Positions 16,106 through 24,957 of a stretch of 64,000 nucleotides of DNA are shown here, piece by piece. Position 1 is the stretch's first letter. The number at the start of each line of letters is the position of its first letter. Location: the NCBI GenBank assembly GCA_023443025.1, contig JAEZWM010000017.1, positions 1 to 64,000 of the forward strand. Reading direction: 5' to 3'. The notes under the pieces are model-generated. The model searched no databases. It saw only the letters and a program-made list of their open reading frames with translations, and was not told where the DNA came from. The DNA is from Bacillota bacterium (lineage in GTDB: Bacteria > Bacillota > Clostridia > Tissierellales > Peptoniphilaceae). A program made the translations under genes and the position numbers.

Positions 16106-16831
16106 TTAATATCTGTTTAACACTCTATCATTAATGCCATACCAATATGATGATCTATAAATACGAATTATACTCTTAATATATGATGTCATTAGTTTTT
16201 GATATAGATTAGTTAACTCCGGTATGGTTAGAAAATCCTCATCATTTATGATTTTATCACTATCATGGTAACTAATCATTAATTGCCGATCTAAATTGTC
16301 ATTTATTGAATAAATTTTTTTCTTAAGAACTTTTTCACAATAAGAAAAAGTAATTCTTTTAATTCTATCATTTAATATTTTGTCAGAATCCAAAAAATCG
16401 TTTAACTCATTCCTAAGTCTTACGACATCAGGATTTTTGGATTCATGAAATAGTATGGATTTTTGGAAAATATCTTCAAGTGGTAGTGTCTTTACAGCTA
16501 GGTTTTCTAACTTATTGACCCATTCAGCATCTTGGAATCCACTAGAATACGAATCAATATATACTGATAACTCTAATCTATTTATATCATCGTTTAATAG
16601 TTTTGTTACTGTTCGAATTATTAAATCTCTATCTCTTCTATACTTAAGAGTTCTTTTTAAAGACCTCTTTATACTCGTCATACATATGTATTTAGGTCTT
16701 AACTTCTTAAGTCTTACTTCATTTTCAAGCATAGCAAGAAGAAGATGCATTGAGTTTATATCATTGTTGTAAAGAAAATTATATTCTAAGCTTTTGTGTA
16801 GCTTTTTTATATTTTTTATAGGTAGTGCCAT
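16106..16831 (-). CDS. Unrecognised 241-aa protein
   Basis: I do not recognise this protein. It is 241 aa, strongly basic in its first 75 residues (KYICMTSIKRSLKRTLKYRR and similar), predicted mostly helical, with no signal peptide, membrane segment or cysteine metal motif. The central part (QDAEWVNKLENLAVKTLPLE) and the C-terminal helices (TNLYQKLMTSYIKSIIRIYR) look like a soluble all-alpha fold. AGGAGGAG precedes the ATG, a TATAAT-like -10 sits about 25 bp upstream (near 16858-16863), and a terminator follows, so it seems a single-gene unit. It lies between the PLC-like gene and ruvC. Codon use resembles its neighbours. Confidence 0.8.
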   Translation of the reverse strand: MALPIKNIKKLHKSLEYNFLYNNDINSMHLLLAMLENEVRLKKLRPKYICMTSIKRSLKRTLKYRRDRDLIIRTVTKLLNDDINRLELSVYIDSYSSGFQDAEWVNKLENLAVKTLPLEDIFQKSILFHESKNPDVVRLRNELNDFLDSDKILNDRIKRITFSYCEKVLKKKIYSINDNLDRQLMISYHDSDKIINDEDFLTIPELTNLYQKLMTSYIKSIIRIYRSSYWYGINDRVLNRY

Positions 16832-16965
16832 GTCTTCTCCTCCTAGCTGTTCTTACATTATACTACAAAACAATATAAATTTCTTATAAATTTAATCTAT
16901 TATTAGCATTATTTTTTAAATTAGATCAAATTATGAAATCTGTTTTATAAGAAACCCAAGAGGAA

Positions 16966-17004
16966 TAAAAAAGCGCCTAAAAATGCTTTACATTTTTACG
17001 GCGC
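16966..17004 (-). terminator. Terminator after the PLC-like gene
   Basis: A 13-bp stem (16973-16985 pairing with 16991-17004, one bulged base) and an A run on the plus strand (16967-16972), which is the T run of the minus-strand transcript. Confidence 0.85.
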
Positions 17005-17011
17005 ATTTTAA

Positions 17012-17671
17012 CTAAAATACAAATGCACTTTGTATGTTTCTCTCTAGGTTGTAGAGTTTAATAGTATCAAGTACAAAATAGGACATTCTTAAATTTAAAT
17101 TAAAAGCAAATTGAAGATCTTGTTCAAAACCGGGATTTAGTGAATATTCCTCAATAACTCTATTTACAAAATCAGTGACTATTTGATTTATATCAAATTT
17201 ACCATTCTCGTCAGTTCTAAGCTCTATTTGCTCAATGTCATTTATTTTAAATTCAAATCCTTCAGCAATTTGATTTAATCTTTTTTCATAAGTAAGATGT
17301 TTAATCATTGCTTCTTGGAAGGTCCACCTTTCATAATGTGGTCTACAAACGAAATCTGAAAGGTAATGCGAAATTATTCCTAACTTCCTACTGAATAGTT
17401 TATTTGAAAGTCCATCAAAAATTTCATTTTCAATATCTATAAATCTGCCAAGAAAGATTAATTTTTTAATTTCATTTATAATAAATCCTAAACTTTCATC
17501 GGCATAATGTCTGTGTAGTTTGTATTTTGGGTTATAGTCCGGAAGGACAGATCCCCATACGAGCCTTTTCTCATCTAATTCTATATCATAAATTCTTGCT
17601 ACTTCTTTATTAATATTTCTTGCTATTTCTTTATGTGTTTCAGCAAATATCGTAACCACATCCTTTCGCAA
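17012..17671 (-). CDS. Zinc-dependent phospholipase C-like protein
   Basis: Protein of the zinc-dependent phospholipase C/S1-P1 nuclease-like group, 219 aa. The family's His/Asp pattern is visible: THKEIA near the N-terminus, WGSVLPDYN, KLHRHY, and the strongest motif ISHYLSDFVCRPHYERW (about residues 98-114). There is no signal peptide, as in many short clostridial members, so it may act inside the cell. Real substrate unknown. The TTG start at 17671 is the only upstream option in frame but has a poor ribosome-binding site; a GTG four codons later is possible. It has its own promoter (with a palindrome in the spacer) and terminator. Confidence 0.7.
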   Translation of the reverse strand: MRKDVVTIFAETHKEIARNINKEVARIYDIELDEKRLVWGSVLPDYNPKYKLHRHYADESLGFIINEIKKLIFLGRFIDIENEIFDGLSNKLFSRKLGIISHYLSDFVCRPHYERWTFQEAMIKHLTYEKRLNQIAEGFEFKINDIEQIELRTDENGKFDINQIVTDFVNRVIEEYSLNPGFEQDLQFAFNLNLRMSYFVLDTIKLYNLERNIQSAFVF

Positions 17672-17680
17672 TCCTTATTT

Positions 17681-17709
17681 AGGATATAATATTTACATGT
17701 AAAAGTCAA
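17681..17709 (-). promoter_or_regulatory. Promoter with palindromic spacer upstream of the PLC-like gene
   Basis: TTGACT (17704-17709), 17-bp spacer and TATCCT (17681-17686). The spacer contains the perfect 12-bp palindrome TTTACATGTAAA (17692-17703) touching the -35 box, which looks like an operator. The rest of the gap up to 17877 shows nothing I can name. Confidence 0.55.
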
Positions 17710-17877
17710 GAAAATTTATGTCAAATATAAATTAACAATACACTAGTTAACTGTCTTTGAAGACATGACTTCACAGAATATTCGCTTGCTATCACGCCGC
17801 ATTTATTTGTATTTCAATTCACAATCCCATGCTATTAATCCTCTATTTTATCCTAATAACAGAAATAGTTTTTACAT

Positions 17878-17919
17878 AAAAAGGAGTGATGTTTTTATTA
17901 TTTAACACCACTCCTTTTT
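17878..17919 (-). terminator. Terminator after topA
   Basis: Hairpin with ggagtg (17883-17888) pairing cactcc (17909-17914), extended by A and T runs on both sides; works in either direction. It ends the comM-dprA-topA unit. Confidence 0.85.
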
Positions 17920-17947
17920 ATGAAATTAATTACGAAATTTTAATAAT

Positions 17948-20020
17948 TTATTTATTCGGTTTTTCAAAATCACAGTTTGGATTGTTGCAAACTATAAAGT
18001 CACCATGTCTATTTTTCTTTCTAGTTAGTAAGTCGTTGCATTTTGGACATTTTTCTCCTGTAGGTTTATTCCAAGATGCGTAATCACATGATGGGTAGTT
18101 ACTACAACCATAGAAAAGCTTGCCTCTTTTAGACACCTTCTCTACTAGTTCATGACCACACTTAGGACAATTGACTCCTGTACCAATAATAATTGATTTT
18201 GTATACTTACAATCCGGAAAACCCGAACAACCTATAAACTTACCATTTCTTCCGGTTTTCTCCACAAGATTTTTACCACATTCAGGACATTTTTCATCTA
18301 ATACTACATCCTCGATTTTATAATCCTCAGCATCTTTCATTGCCTTGTCTAATAACTTTTCAAAGCCCTCATAAAAATCACCAATAAGAGTTTTCCATTC
18401 TGTTTTATCATCAGCAATATTGTCCAAATCTTTTTCCATATTGGCAGTAAATTCTTCATTAACTATTTCTGAAAAATGTTTCGCTAATAGTGCATTTACA
18501 TTCTCACCTATCTGTGTCGGCATAAACTGCTTATTATCTAGTTCAACATACATTCTAGTTAACAGGTTTTTAATAATTGCTGAATAGGTACTTGGTCTAC
18601 CTATTCCATCTTCTTCTAGAGCCTTAACTAATGAAGCTTCAGTATATCTGGGTTTGGATTTAGTAAAATGTTGATTTTGATCTATTTTTTTGGATTTTAG
18701 TACTTCTCCTACCTCTAATTCAGGCAGTTCAGATTGCTTTTCACTGGTTAACCAAACTTTCATAAAACCATCAAATTTCATAATATTACCACTAGTTCTA
18801 AATAATTTGTCATTAGATTTAAACTTAACAGTAGTCACTTCATAAACAGCCTGTTTCATCTGAGAAGCAACTGTTCTGTTCCAAATCATTTCGTAAAGTG
18901 CTAATTGGTCTTTGCTAAGAAATTTGCGTAACGAATCCGGGTCTCTATTAACAGAACTTGGTCTAACCGCTTCATGTGCATCTTGAGATCCTGCTTTTTT
19001 CTTATCAAATGTTCTTCCTCCATTTGAGTATTCAATACCAAAATTCTCAATAATGTAGTTCTTTGCTTCACCAACAATTGCACCTGATAACCTGGTTGAG
19101 TCTGTTCTCATATAGGAAATAAGTCCAACAGTTCCTTCAGAACCGATATACACTCCTTCATAAAGCTGTTGTGCTACACTCATAGTCTTAGAAGTAGAAA
19201 AATTTAGCCTTTTATTAGCTTCTTGCTGTAGCGTACTTGTTGTAAACGGCATAAATGGATTCTTTTTTCTTGTTCGTTTATTCACATCTATAACTTCAAA
19301 TTTATTTTTATCGATGCTATCAACTATTTCTTTTGCAGCTTTTTGATCAGGTATCTTCTTCGTTCTAACTTCCTTACCATTAACTAATTCTCCATAATAT
19401 GCAGATTTAAAATCAATTTTATTCTTATTAAAAAATGCATCAATACTCCAGTACTCTTCAGGTACAAAGTTTCTAATCTCTTCTTCTCTATCACATATCA
19501 ATTTAAGCGCTACAGATTGAACTCTACCTGCAGATAAACCATTTTTTATTTTTTTCCAAAGTAGTGGAGATAGTTTGTAACCCACTATTCTATCCAAAAC
19601 CCTTCTGGCTTGCTGTGCATTTACCAGCTGCATATCAATTTTTCTGGGGTTTTTTATTGATTTTTTAACAAAATCTTTTGTTATCTCACTAAACTCAACT
19701 CTGTTAGCTTCATTTATATCAAGGTTTAAAAGGTATGCTAGATGCCAAGAAATCGCTTCTCCTTCTCTATCAGGGTCGGTCGCTAAATAAACTTTTTTAG
19801 CATCTTTCGCTTGTTTTTTTAATTCATTTATTTTAGGAGCTCTACCTCTAACATTAATATATTGCGGTTCAAAATCATTTTCTATATCTACTCCAAGCTT
19901 GCTCTTAGGTAGATCTCTTAAATGACCAACAGTTGCGACAACTTTATACTTTGAACCAAGCATTTTACTAATGGTTTTTGCCTTTGTAGGCGACTCCACA
20001 ATTACTAAATTATCAGCCAA
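17948..20020 (-). CDS. topA: DNA topoisomerase I
   Basis: Type IA topoisomerase that relaxes negative supercoils. 690 aa. Toprim domain at the N-terminus (LVIVESPTKAKTI ... ATDPDREGEAISWHL), active-site Tyr in GLISYMRTDSTR, and three C-terminal four-Cys zinc fingers (CPECGKNL..., CPKCGHEL..., CPKCNDLL...), the last ending CNNPNC. The start is TTG, placed 7-8 nt after GAGGAG. It follows dprA by 18 bp in the comM-dprA-topA order common in Firmicutes. Confidence 0.98.
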   Translation of the reverse strand: MADNLVIVESPTKAKTISKMLGSKYKVVATVGHLRDLPKSKLGVDIENDFEPQYINVRGRAPKINELKKQAKDAKKVYLATDPDREGEAISWHLAYLLNLDINEANRVEFSEITKDFVKKSIKNPRKIDMQLVNAQQARRVLDRIVGYKLSPLLWKKIKNGLSAGRVQSVALKLICDREEEIRNFVPEEYWSIDAFFNKNKIDFKSAYYGELVNGKEVRTKKIPDQKAAKEIVDSIDKNKFEVIDVNKRTRKKNPFMPFTTSTLQQEANKRLNFSTSKTMSVAQQLYEGVYIGSEGTVGLISYMRTDSTRLSGAIVGEAKNYIIENFGIEYSNGGRTFDKKKAGSQDAHEAVRPSSVNRDPDSLRKFLSKDQLALYEMIWNRTVASQMKQAVYEVTTVKFKSNDKLFRTSGNIMKFDGFMKVWLTSEKQSELPELEVGEVLKSKKIDQNQHFTKSKPRYTEASLVKALEEDGIGRPSTYSAIIKNLLTRMYVELDNKQFMPTQIGENVNALLAKHFSEIVNEEFTANMEKDLDNIADDKTEWKTLIGDFYEGFEKLLDKAMKDAEDYKIEDVVLDEKCPECGKNLVEKTGRNGKFIGCSGFPDCKYTKSIIIGTGVNCPKCGHELVEKVSKRGKLFYGCSNYPSCDYASWNKPTGEKCPKCNDLLTRKKNRHGDFIVCNNPNCDFEKPNK

Positions 20021-20038
20021 AATTATCTCCTCACATGG

Positions 20039-21124
20039 TTAAAATTCTATGATCCATTTACTATTTACTTCACTTGCCATCCCTTTAAGTTCAAGCAATG
20101 TCAGAACACTCAAAATTTCCGATACTTGCAACTTTAAACTCTGAGATAGTTCATCTACACTCATAGATTTTACAAGTATTTGTTCATAAACTATTTTTTC
20201 TTCATCTGAAAGATTACTCAAATCTTTATTTATCTTTGCTATATTTTCTTTGATAGCCTTTAGTTCAGGCAGTTCATCAACTATATCATTCACATTGGTT
20301 ATAATTTTTGCACCATCTCGAATCAATGCATTTGTTCCCTTACTATATAAACTATTTATATTACCGGGTAAACTGAAAACTTCTTTACCTTGTGTAGCAG
20401 CATAATTTGCCGTTATCAAAGTGCCTGATTTTTCCTTTGCTTCGATAATTAACAGTCCTATCGATAGACCCGAAATGATTCTATTTCGAAGTGGAAAATG
20501 AAACGGCAGGGGTGGTGTTTCTAACCTAAACTCTGATATAACAGCCCCGTTATCCTCCAAAATTCTTTCATATACATTCCTATTTGATGATGGATATATA
20601 ATATCAACTCCACAGCCCAGCACTCCTATTGTCTTAAGTCCGGCATTCATAGCTGTTACATGAGCCAGTTTATCAACACCTAGGGCTAATCCGGAAATTA
20701 TATTTACTCCATACTCTCCCAGATCACTTACCAGCTTTTTAACTGCCCATTTTCCATACTCAGTACATTTTCTTGAACCAACTACTGCAATTCCGGGCCT
20801 ATTATCATTAAGACAACCTTTAATATACAATAGCTTAGGATTATCGTCAATATTTTTTAAAATCTTAGGATATTCTGGATCATATATGGTTGTGTAATTA
20901 ATTTCATTATTATCCATATATGTTCTATATCTATCAAAATCAAAACCGGTTCCGGTTTCTTCTAATTTTCTTTTGATTCCTCTTTCTATTAAATACTCAT
21001 TAGATAGAAGATTTGAATTATTTATTATATCGTCTAGGTTTTCATAAGTACTACATATATGATTTAGTTCATCATGGTTTAGTCCGATAGCATTTAAATA
21101 CAATAATGATTCTCTATTTGACAT
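20039..21124 (-). CDS. dprA: DNA processing protein DprA
   Basis: DprA loads RecA onto incoming single-stranded DNA in transformation and is widely conserved outside competent species. 361 aa. N-terminal SAM-like region, Rossmann fold with VVGSRKCTEYG, SGLALGVDKLAH, GCGVDIIYPSSN and SGLSIGLLIIEAKEKSGTLIT, then a C-terminal winged helix (residues about 300-360). I moved the start to the ATG at 21124 (MSNRESLL): GGGGG lies 5 nt upstream and the in-frame TTG at 21136 has no site. It begins just after the comM stop. Confidence 0.96.
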   Translation of the reverse strand: MSNRESLLYLNAIGLNHDELNHICSTYENLDDIINNSNLLSNEYLIERGIKRKLEETGTGFDFDRYRTYMDNNEINYTTIYDPEYPKILKNIDDNPKLLYIKGCLNDNRPGIAVVGSRKCTEYGKWAVKKLVSDLGEYGVNIISGLALGVDKLAHVTAMNAGLKTIGVLGCGVDIIYPSSNRNVYERILEDNGAVISEFRLETPPLPFHFPLRNRIISGLSIGLLIIEAKEKSGTLITANYAATQGKEVFSLPGNINSLYSKGTNALIRDGAKIITNVNDIVDELPELKAIKENIAKINKDLSNLSDEEKIVYEQILVKSMSVDELSQSLKLQVSEILSVLTLLELKGMASEVNSKWIIEF

Positions 21125-21126
21125 TG

Positions 21127-22653
21127 CTACCCCCAATACTTGTTGTCAAGGCTTCTATATCTTATAGCTTCGAGTATATGGTTTTCGGAAATATCGTCAG
21201 AACCATCCAAATCCGCAATAGTTCTTGATAACTTTAATATTTTAGTATAGCTTCTTGCTGAAAAATTATACCTATCAAATGCGATTGATACTATTCTTTC
21301 CACTTCAGGTTTAAGTTTAATATACTTTTTTATTAATTTAGAACTTAATCGATCATTATTTAAAATATCTTCATCTTTATATCTTTCTAATTGAATATTT
21401 CTCGCATTATTGACTCTACTTCTGATAATGCTTGAGCTCTCACCTATCAGCTTATCTGCAAGCTCAGTAAACTGAACCGGTGTTACCTCTATATGTATAT
21501 CAAATCTGTCAAGTAAAGGTCCGCTAATCTTGTTTAAATATTTAGAAATCATTTGATTTGAACATGTACATTCAACCAGAGGATTACCATGGTTTCCACA
21601 TGGACATGGATTCATTGAACCAATAAGCATAAAGTTTGCCGGGTAAGTTAGTGTTGCATTGGCTCTGGATACTGTAACTACACCATCTTCCATGGGCTGC
21701 CTAAGAACCTCTAGTACATGTTTACTAAATTCCGGTAGTTCGTCCAAAAATAAAACTCCATTATGCGCTAAGCTAACTTCCCCCGGTTTAGGAATCCTTC
21801 CTCCTCCTATTAGGGACACTGCAGAAGCTGTATGATGAGGCGATCTAAATGGTCTTTGATCTACTAATCCACAATCTCCAAGTAGACCACTTATAGAGTA
21901 TATTTTAGTACATTCAATTGATTCATCAAAACTGAGATTTGGAAGAATAGTGGGAAGCCTTTTTGCGGCCATAGTTTTACCGGCTCCGGGTGGACCGATT
22001 ATAAGGACATTATGTCCTCCGGCTGCTGCCACTTCAAGTGCTCTTTTGAGATTATCCTGTCCTTTTATATCTGAGAAATCAACATCAAATTTTATTTCAT
22101 TATCCACATAATCAAAGAACGACTGGTGAACTTCAATAAGTTTTTGCTTGTTTAAATGATCTACGATCTGGTTTAGATTATCTGCAGGATATAGATTTAC
22201 ATCTGTTACAAGTGAACATTCAGCAATATTATCTTTAGGTATAATAAAATCACTATATCCTTTTTCACGCATTGCTATAACCATGGGTAGAGCACCTTCA
22301 ACTGGCATTAACCTACCATCTAGTGCCAATTCTCCAATGAAAATAAGATTCTTATCAATTTCTGTAACAATTACTCCTATGGCATCGATTACTGCCACTG
22401 CAATTGCCAAATCTAACTGACTACCCTCTTTTTTTAGCGCTGCAGGAGCTAAGTTTATAGTAATTCTGCCAAGTGGAAACCTATGACCTGAGTTTACAAT
22501 CGCAGATCTTACTCTTTCTTTTGATTCCTTAATTGATGCATCAGGTAATCCAACTATTGTAAAGTTTGCTAAACCTGTTGCAATGTCCGCTTCAACCTCG
22601 ATATCATACCCTTCAAGACCCATCAATACACATGTAGTTAATTTAGAATACAT
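21127..22653 (-). CDS. comM: YifB/ComM family Mg-chelatase-like AAA ATPase
   Basis: ComM is a hexameric AAA+ helicase that promotes branch migration during uptake of divergent DNA in naturally competent bacteria. 508 aa. N-terminal ChlI-like domain (residues 1-180, with GLPDASIKESKERVRSAI and LAPAALKKEGSQLDLAIA), Walker A GPPGAGKTMAAKRLP, FRSPHHTASAVSLIGGG, LAHNGVLFLDELPEF, a Cys cluster NPCPCGNHGN...CTC, and a C-terminal lid. I prefer the ATG at 22653 (MYSKLTTCV) because GGAGGG sits 4 nt upstream; an ATG four codons earlier overlaps it. Confidence 0.95.
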   Translation of the reverse strand: MYSKLTTCVLMGLEGYDIEVEADIATGLANFTIVGLPDASIKESKERVRSAIVNSGHRFPLGRITINLAPAALKKEGSQLDLAIAVAVIDAIGVIVTEIDKNLIFIGELALDGRLMPVEGALPMVIAMREKGYSDFIIPKDNIAECSLVTDVNLYPADNLNQIVDHLNKQKLIEVHQSFFDYVDNEIKFDVDFSDIKGQDNLKRALEVAAAGGHNVLIIGPPGAGKTMAAKRLPTILPNLSFDESIECTKIYSISGLLGDCGLVDQRPFRSPHHTASAVSLIGGGRIPKPGEVSLAHNGVLFLDELPEFSKHVLEVLRQPMEDGVVTVSRANATLTYPANFMLIGSMNPCPCGNHGNPLVECTCSNQMISKYLNKISGPLLDRFDIHIEVTPVQFTELADKLIGESSSIIRSRVNNARNIQLERYKDEDILNNDRLSSKLIKKYIKLKPEVERIVSIAFDRYNFSARSYTKILKLSRTIADLDGSDDISENHILEAIRYRSLDNKYWG

Positions 22654-22681
22654 TTCACCCTCCATTTAGTCATCAACTTAC

Positions 22682-22710
22682 ATCTTAACAAATAAACCTA
22701 TTTTCTGCAA
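22682..22710 (-). promoter_or_regulatory. Probable promoter of comM-dprA-topA
   Basis: TTGCAG (22705-22710), 17-bp spacer, TAAGAT (22682-22687), about 30 bp before the comM start and downstream of the previous terminator. Confidence 0.5.
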
Positions 22711-22754
22711 TTAAGTAAAGTAAAAGTGACCAACTGGCCTAAATATGTACACAT

Positions 22755-22780
22755 AAAAAAAGCCCACCTTTTAGTGGACT
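22755..22780 (-). terminator. Terminator after the 75-aa unknown gene
   Basis: Stem 22761-22767/22774-22780 (one wobble) followed on the minus strand by seven T (22755-22761). Confidence 0.85.
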
Positions 22781-22786
22781 AATTTA

Positions 22787-23014
22787 TTATTTTTTCTTAG
22801 ACTCTATCAATTTACTTATTTCTTCAGTAAATTCCATGCTACACCATGGTACCCCATCATCATTACATACACCTTCAGCCATGTCATATAGTCCAAGCTT
22901 CTCAGCTTCATCTTTTAACCAAGTATTGAACTCATCTTTTCCAAGTGTGTATTCAGCTAAATTTAGGTTATCTACTGAATCCTCAATAATTTTTACTACA
23001 TCTTCTCTTTTCAT
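22787..23014 (-). CDS. Small acidic protein of unknown function
   Basis: 75 aa, acidic and apparently soluble, predicted mostly helical: MKREDVVKIIEDSVDNLNLA followed by GKDEFNTWLKDEAEKLGLYD, then a short loop with two Cys (GVCNDDGVPWCSMEF) and a helical end. I do not recognise the family. GGGAGG lies 7 nt before the ATG, the gene has its own terminator, and codon use matches its neighbours, so I take it as real. It lies between yraN and comM; no functional link is evident. Confidence 0.75.
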   Translation of the reverse strand: MKREDVVKIIEDSVDNLNLAEYTLGKDEFNTWLKDEAEKLGLYDMAEGVCNDDGVPWCSMEFTEEISKLIESKKK

Positions 23015-23117
23015 ATTCTAACCTCCCTGATAAATTGAATAATAGATATAATCTACTGCTCTTTATATACCCACTTATATTCAATTATCACAAAAAGATA
23101 AAAATCGTTAACTATAA

Positions 23118-23468
23118 TTAAAGAAACGGAAACGCATTTTCAATGTAATTAATAGTGTTAGTAGTTGAATATATTTCACAAACATCAAACCTAGGTTGCA
23201 TGTCTATTAAATTTTTTTGTTTCATAAAAATCTGTGCCGTATTTATAATTCTCTTACGTTGATATCGATTAACAAAATCAGATGGATTTCCAAAAGTATC
23301 CGTTTTTCTTGACTTTACTTCTATAAAAGCAACTACATCTCCGTCTACTGCTACAATATCTATTTCACCTATTTTGGTCCTAAAATTTCTATCTATGATC
23401 AACAAGCCCTTTTTGGTTATGAAATCAGCGGCTATATCTTCCCCTCTTTTACCGATATTTATACTCAT
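23118..23468 (-). CDS. yraN: UPF0102/YraN family endonuclease-like protein
   Basis: YraN-family protein, 116 aa, with the restriction-endonuclease-like core: GKRGEDIAADFITKKGL, NFRTKIGEIDIVAVDGDVVAFIEVKSR (the D...ExK catalytic pattern). Biological role unsettled. Its ATG overlaps the rnhB stop (ATGA), and rbgA-rnhB-yraN is a conserved Firmicutes cluster. Confidence 0.93.
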   Translation of the reverse strand: MSINIGKRGEDIAADFITKKGLLIIDRNFRTKIGEIDIVAVDGDVVAFIEVKSRKTDTFGNPSDFVNRYQRKRIINTAQIFMKQKNLIDMQPRFDVCEIYSTTNTINYIENAFPFL

Positions 23469-24073
23469 TTTCCAATTCTCCTAAGGATCTTCTCTAAGAA
23501 ACTCATCCTATGAATTGGCGTTAATCCTAACTCTTCAATTCCTTTAATATGAGCTGCTGTACCATAACCCATATTTGTTTCAAACGAATACCCTGGATAC
23601 TTTTCACTAAATTCTAAAAAAAGATTATCTCTATAAACCTTGGCAATGATGGAAGCGCATGCGATATTGTAACTTATACCGTCTCCACCTATTAAAGATT
23701 TCTGAGGCAGAGTTGTATTTATCTCCTCCAGGTCTATCAATAATAGTTCGGGAATTATCTTGTATTGAAGGTACATGTCATCTAGTGCCGCTCGCATTGC
23801 AAGTCTTGTCGCTTGCTTGATATTTATTTTATCTATAATCGTATGATCTATAACCCCAATACCCACAGCTACTGCAGTGTCTCTAATTTCCAAGTCAAGT
23901 TTCTCTCTTTTTTTCTTAGATAATTTTTTGGAGTCATTTATTTCAGATATTCTTTCACCATCAGGCATTATAACTGCTGCTGCTACAACGGGACCTGCTA
24001 AACAACCCCTACCTACCTCATCTATACCACAAATTATTCTTTCTTTATAAGTATCTTCAATACAGTATTCCAT
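23465..24073 (-). CDS. rnhB: Ribonuclease HII
   Basis: RNase HII removes RNA from RNA/DNA hybrids and initiates removal of misincorporated ribonucleotides. 202 aa. Catalytic acidic residues sit in IICGIDEVGRGCLAGPV, in the ELLLIDL segment and in the ASIIAKVYRDN/MGYGTAAH region. The ATG at 24073 (MEYCIEDTYK) is 6 nt from AAAGGG; a TTG five codons upstream has no site. It overlaps the rbgA 3' end by 17 bp. Confidence 0.97.
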   Translation of the reverse strand: MEYCIEDTYKERIICGIDEVGRGCLAGPVVAAAVIMPDGERISEINDSKKLSKKKREKLDLEIRDTAVAVGIGVIDHTIIDKINIKQATRLAMRAALDDMYLQYKIIPELLLIDLEEINTTLPQKSLIGGDGISYNIACASIIAKVYRDNLFLEFSEKYPGYSFETNMGYGTAAHIKGIEELGLTPIHRMSFLEKILRRIGK

Positions 24074-24917
24074 CGCTAACCCTTTCAAGTGTGATACGAC
24101 CTATTTGGGCGTTTCTAAATTCAGTGAGTAATATCATAGCAATCTTTGAATAATCTAATATCCCACCTCGTAGTAAAGCCCCTCTTTTTCTTCCTATTTC
24201 TTCCATTATCTCAAGTGGACTTAAATCGATGGTGCTGATTTTATATCTTTCTTCCAGGAGTTTTGAATCAATTTTATCCAGTCTTTCAACTAATTTAAGC
24301 GCCAACTCCTCAGTATCGAGTATTGTATCTTCAATTGCCCCTGTAAAAGCCAAATTTAAACCAACATTTTTATCTTCAAATTTAGGCCATAGCACTCCAG
24401 GAGTATCTAAAAGTTCCATTCCATACTTTGATTTTATCCATTGATTAGACCTTGTTACACCTGGCTTATTACCAACTCTTGCACCTCTTCTGCCGGTAAG
24501 TGTATTTATAATAGTAGATTTACCTACATTAGGTATGCCCACTATCATCATCTTTATTGTCTTGTCTATTATATTTCTCTTTTTATCTCGTTCTCGTTTT
24601 TCAGTTAACTGAGTCTCACAAATCGAACTTATTCTCTCAAGCCCTTTGTTTTTAAGTGCATCTACAATTAGTACTCCATATCCCTTTGATTCAAAGTATC
24701 TCTTCCAGTTTTGATTTTCATTTGGATCTGCTAGATCAGATTTATTAAGAATTACAATTCTCGGTTTATCTCCGATCACCTCGTCTAATTTAGGATTTCT
24801 ACTGCTTATAGGTATTCGTGCATCAATTACTTCTACTATTATATCTACAAGTTTTAAGGATTCTTTTAACTTATCGATTGTTACTTTCATGTGACCGGGG
24901 TACCAATTAATATTCAT
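24057..24917 (-). CDS. rbgA: Ribosome biogenesis GTPase YlqF/RbgA
   Basis: Circularly permuted GTPase needed for late 50S assembly. 286 aa. The G motifs occur in permuted order: G4 NKSD (in ILNKSDLAD) precedes G1 GIPNVGKST, then G3 DTPGVLWPKF; a C-terminal RNA-binding helical domain follows. The start is the ATG at 24917 (MNINWYPGHM), 5-6 nt after GGAGG. A longer in-frame reading would run through the rplS terminator. Confidence 0.96.
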   Translation of the reverse strand: MNINWYPGHMKVTIDKLKESLKLVDIIVEVIDARIPISSRNPKLDEVIGDKPRIVILNKSDLADPNENQNWKRYFESKGYGVLIVDALKNKGLERISSICETQLTEKRERDKKRNIIDKTIKMMIVGIPNVGKSTIINTLTGRRGARVGNKPGVTRSNQWIKSKYGMELLDTPGVLWPKFEDKNVGLNLAFTGAIEDTILDTEELALKLVERLDKIDSKLLEERYKISTIDLSPLEIMEEIGRKRGALLRGGILDYSKIAMILLTEFRNAQIGRITLERVSDGILY

Positions 24918-24931
24918 GACTTCCTCCAAAT

Positions 24932-24957
24932 AAAAAAATTGGGACAAGTCCCAATTT
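24932..24957 (-). terminator. Terminator between rplS and rbgA
   Basis: A 10-bp perfect stem (24936-24945/24948-24957) with a tight 2-nt loop and a T run (24932-24938 as A on the plus strand). It starts at the rplS stop codon, so rbgA is reached by read-through. Confidence 0.85.

Noticed and set aside
16455..16772. 105-codon plus-strand frame inside the 241-aa unknown gene
   Set aside because: The minus-strand frame has a strong ribosome-binding site, promoter-like -10 and terminator; the plus-strand one has none.
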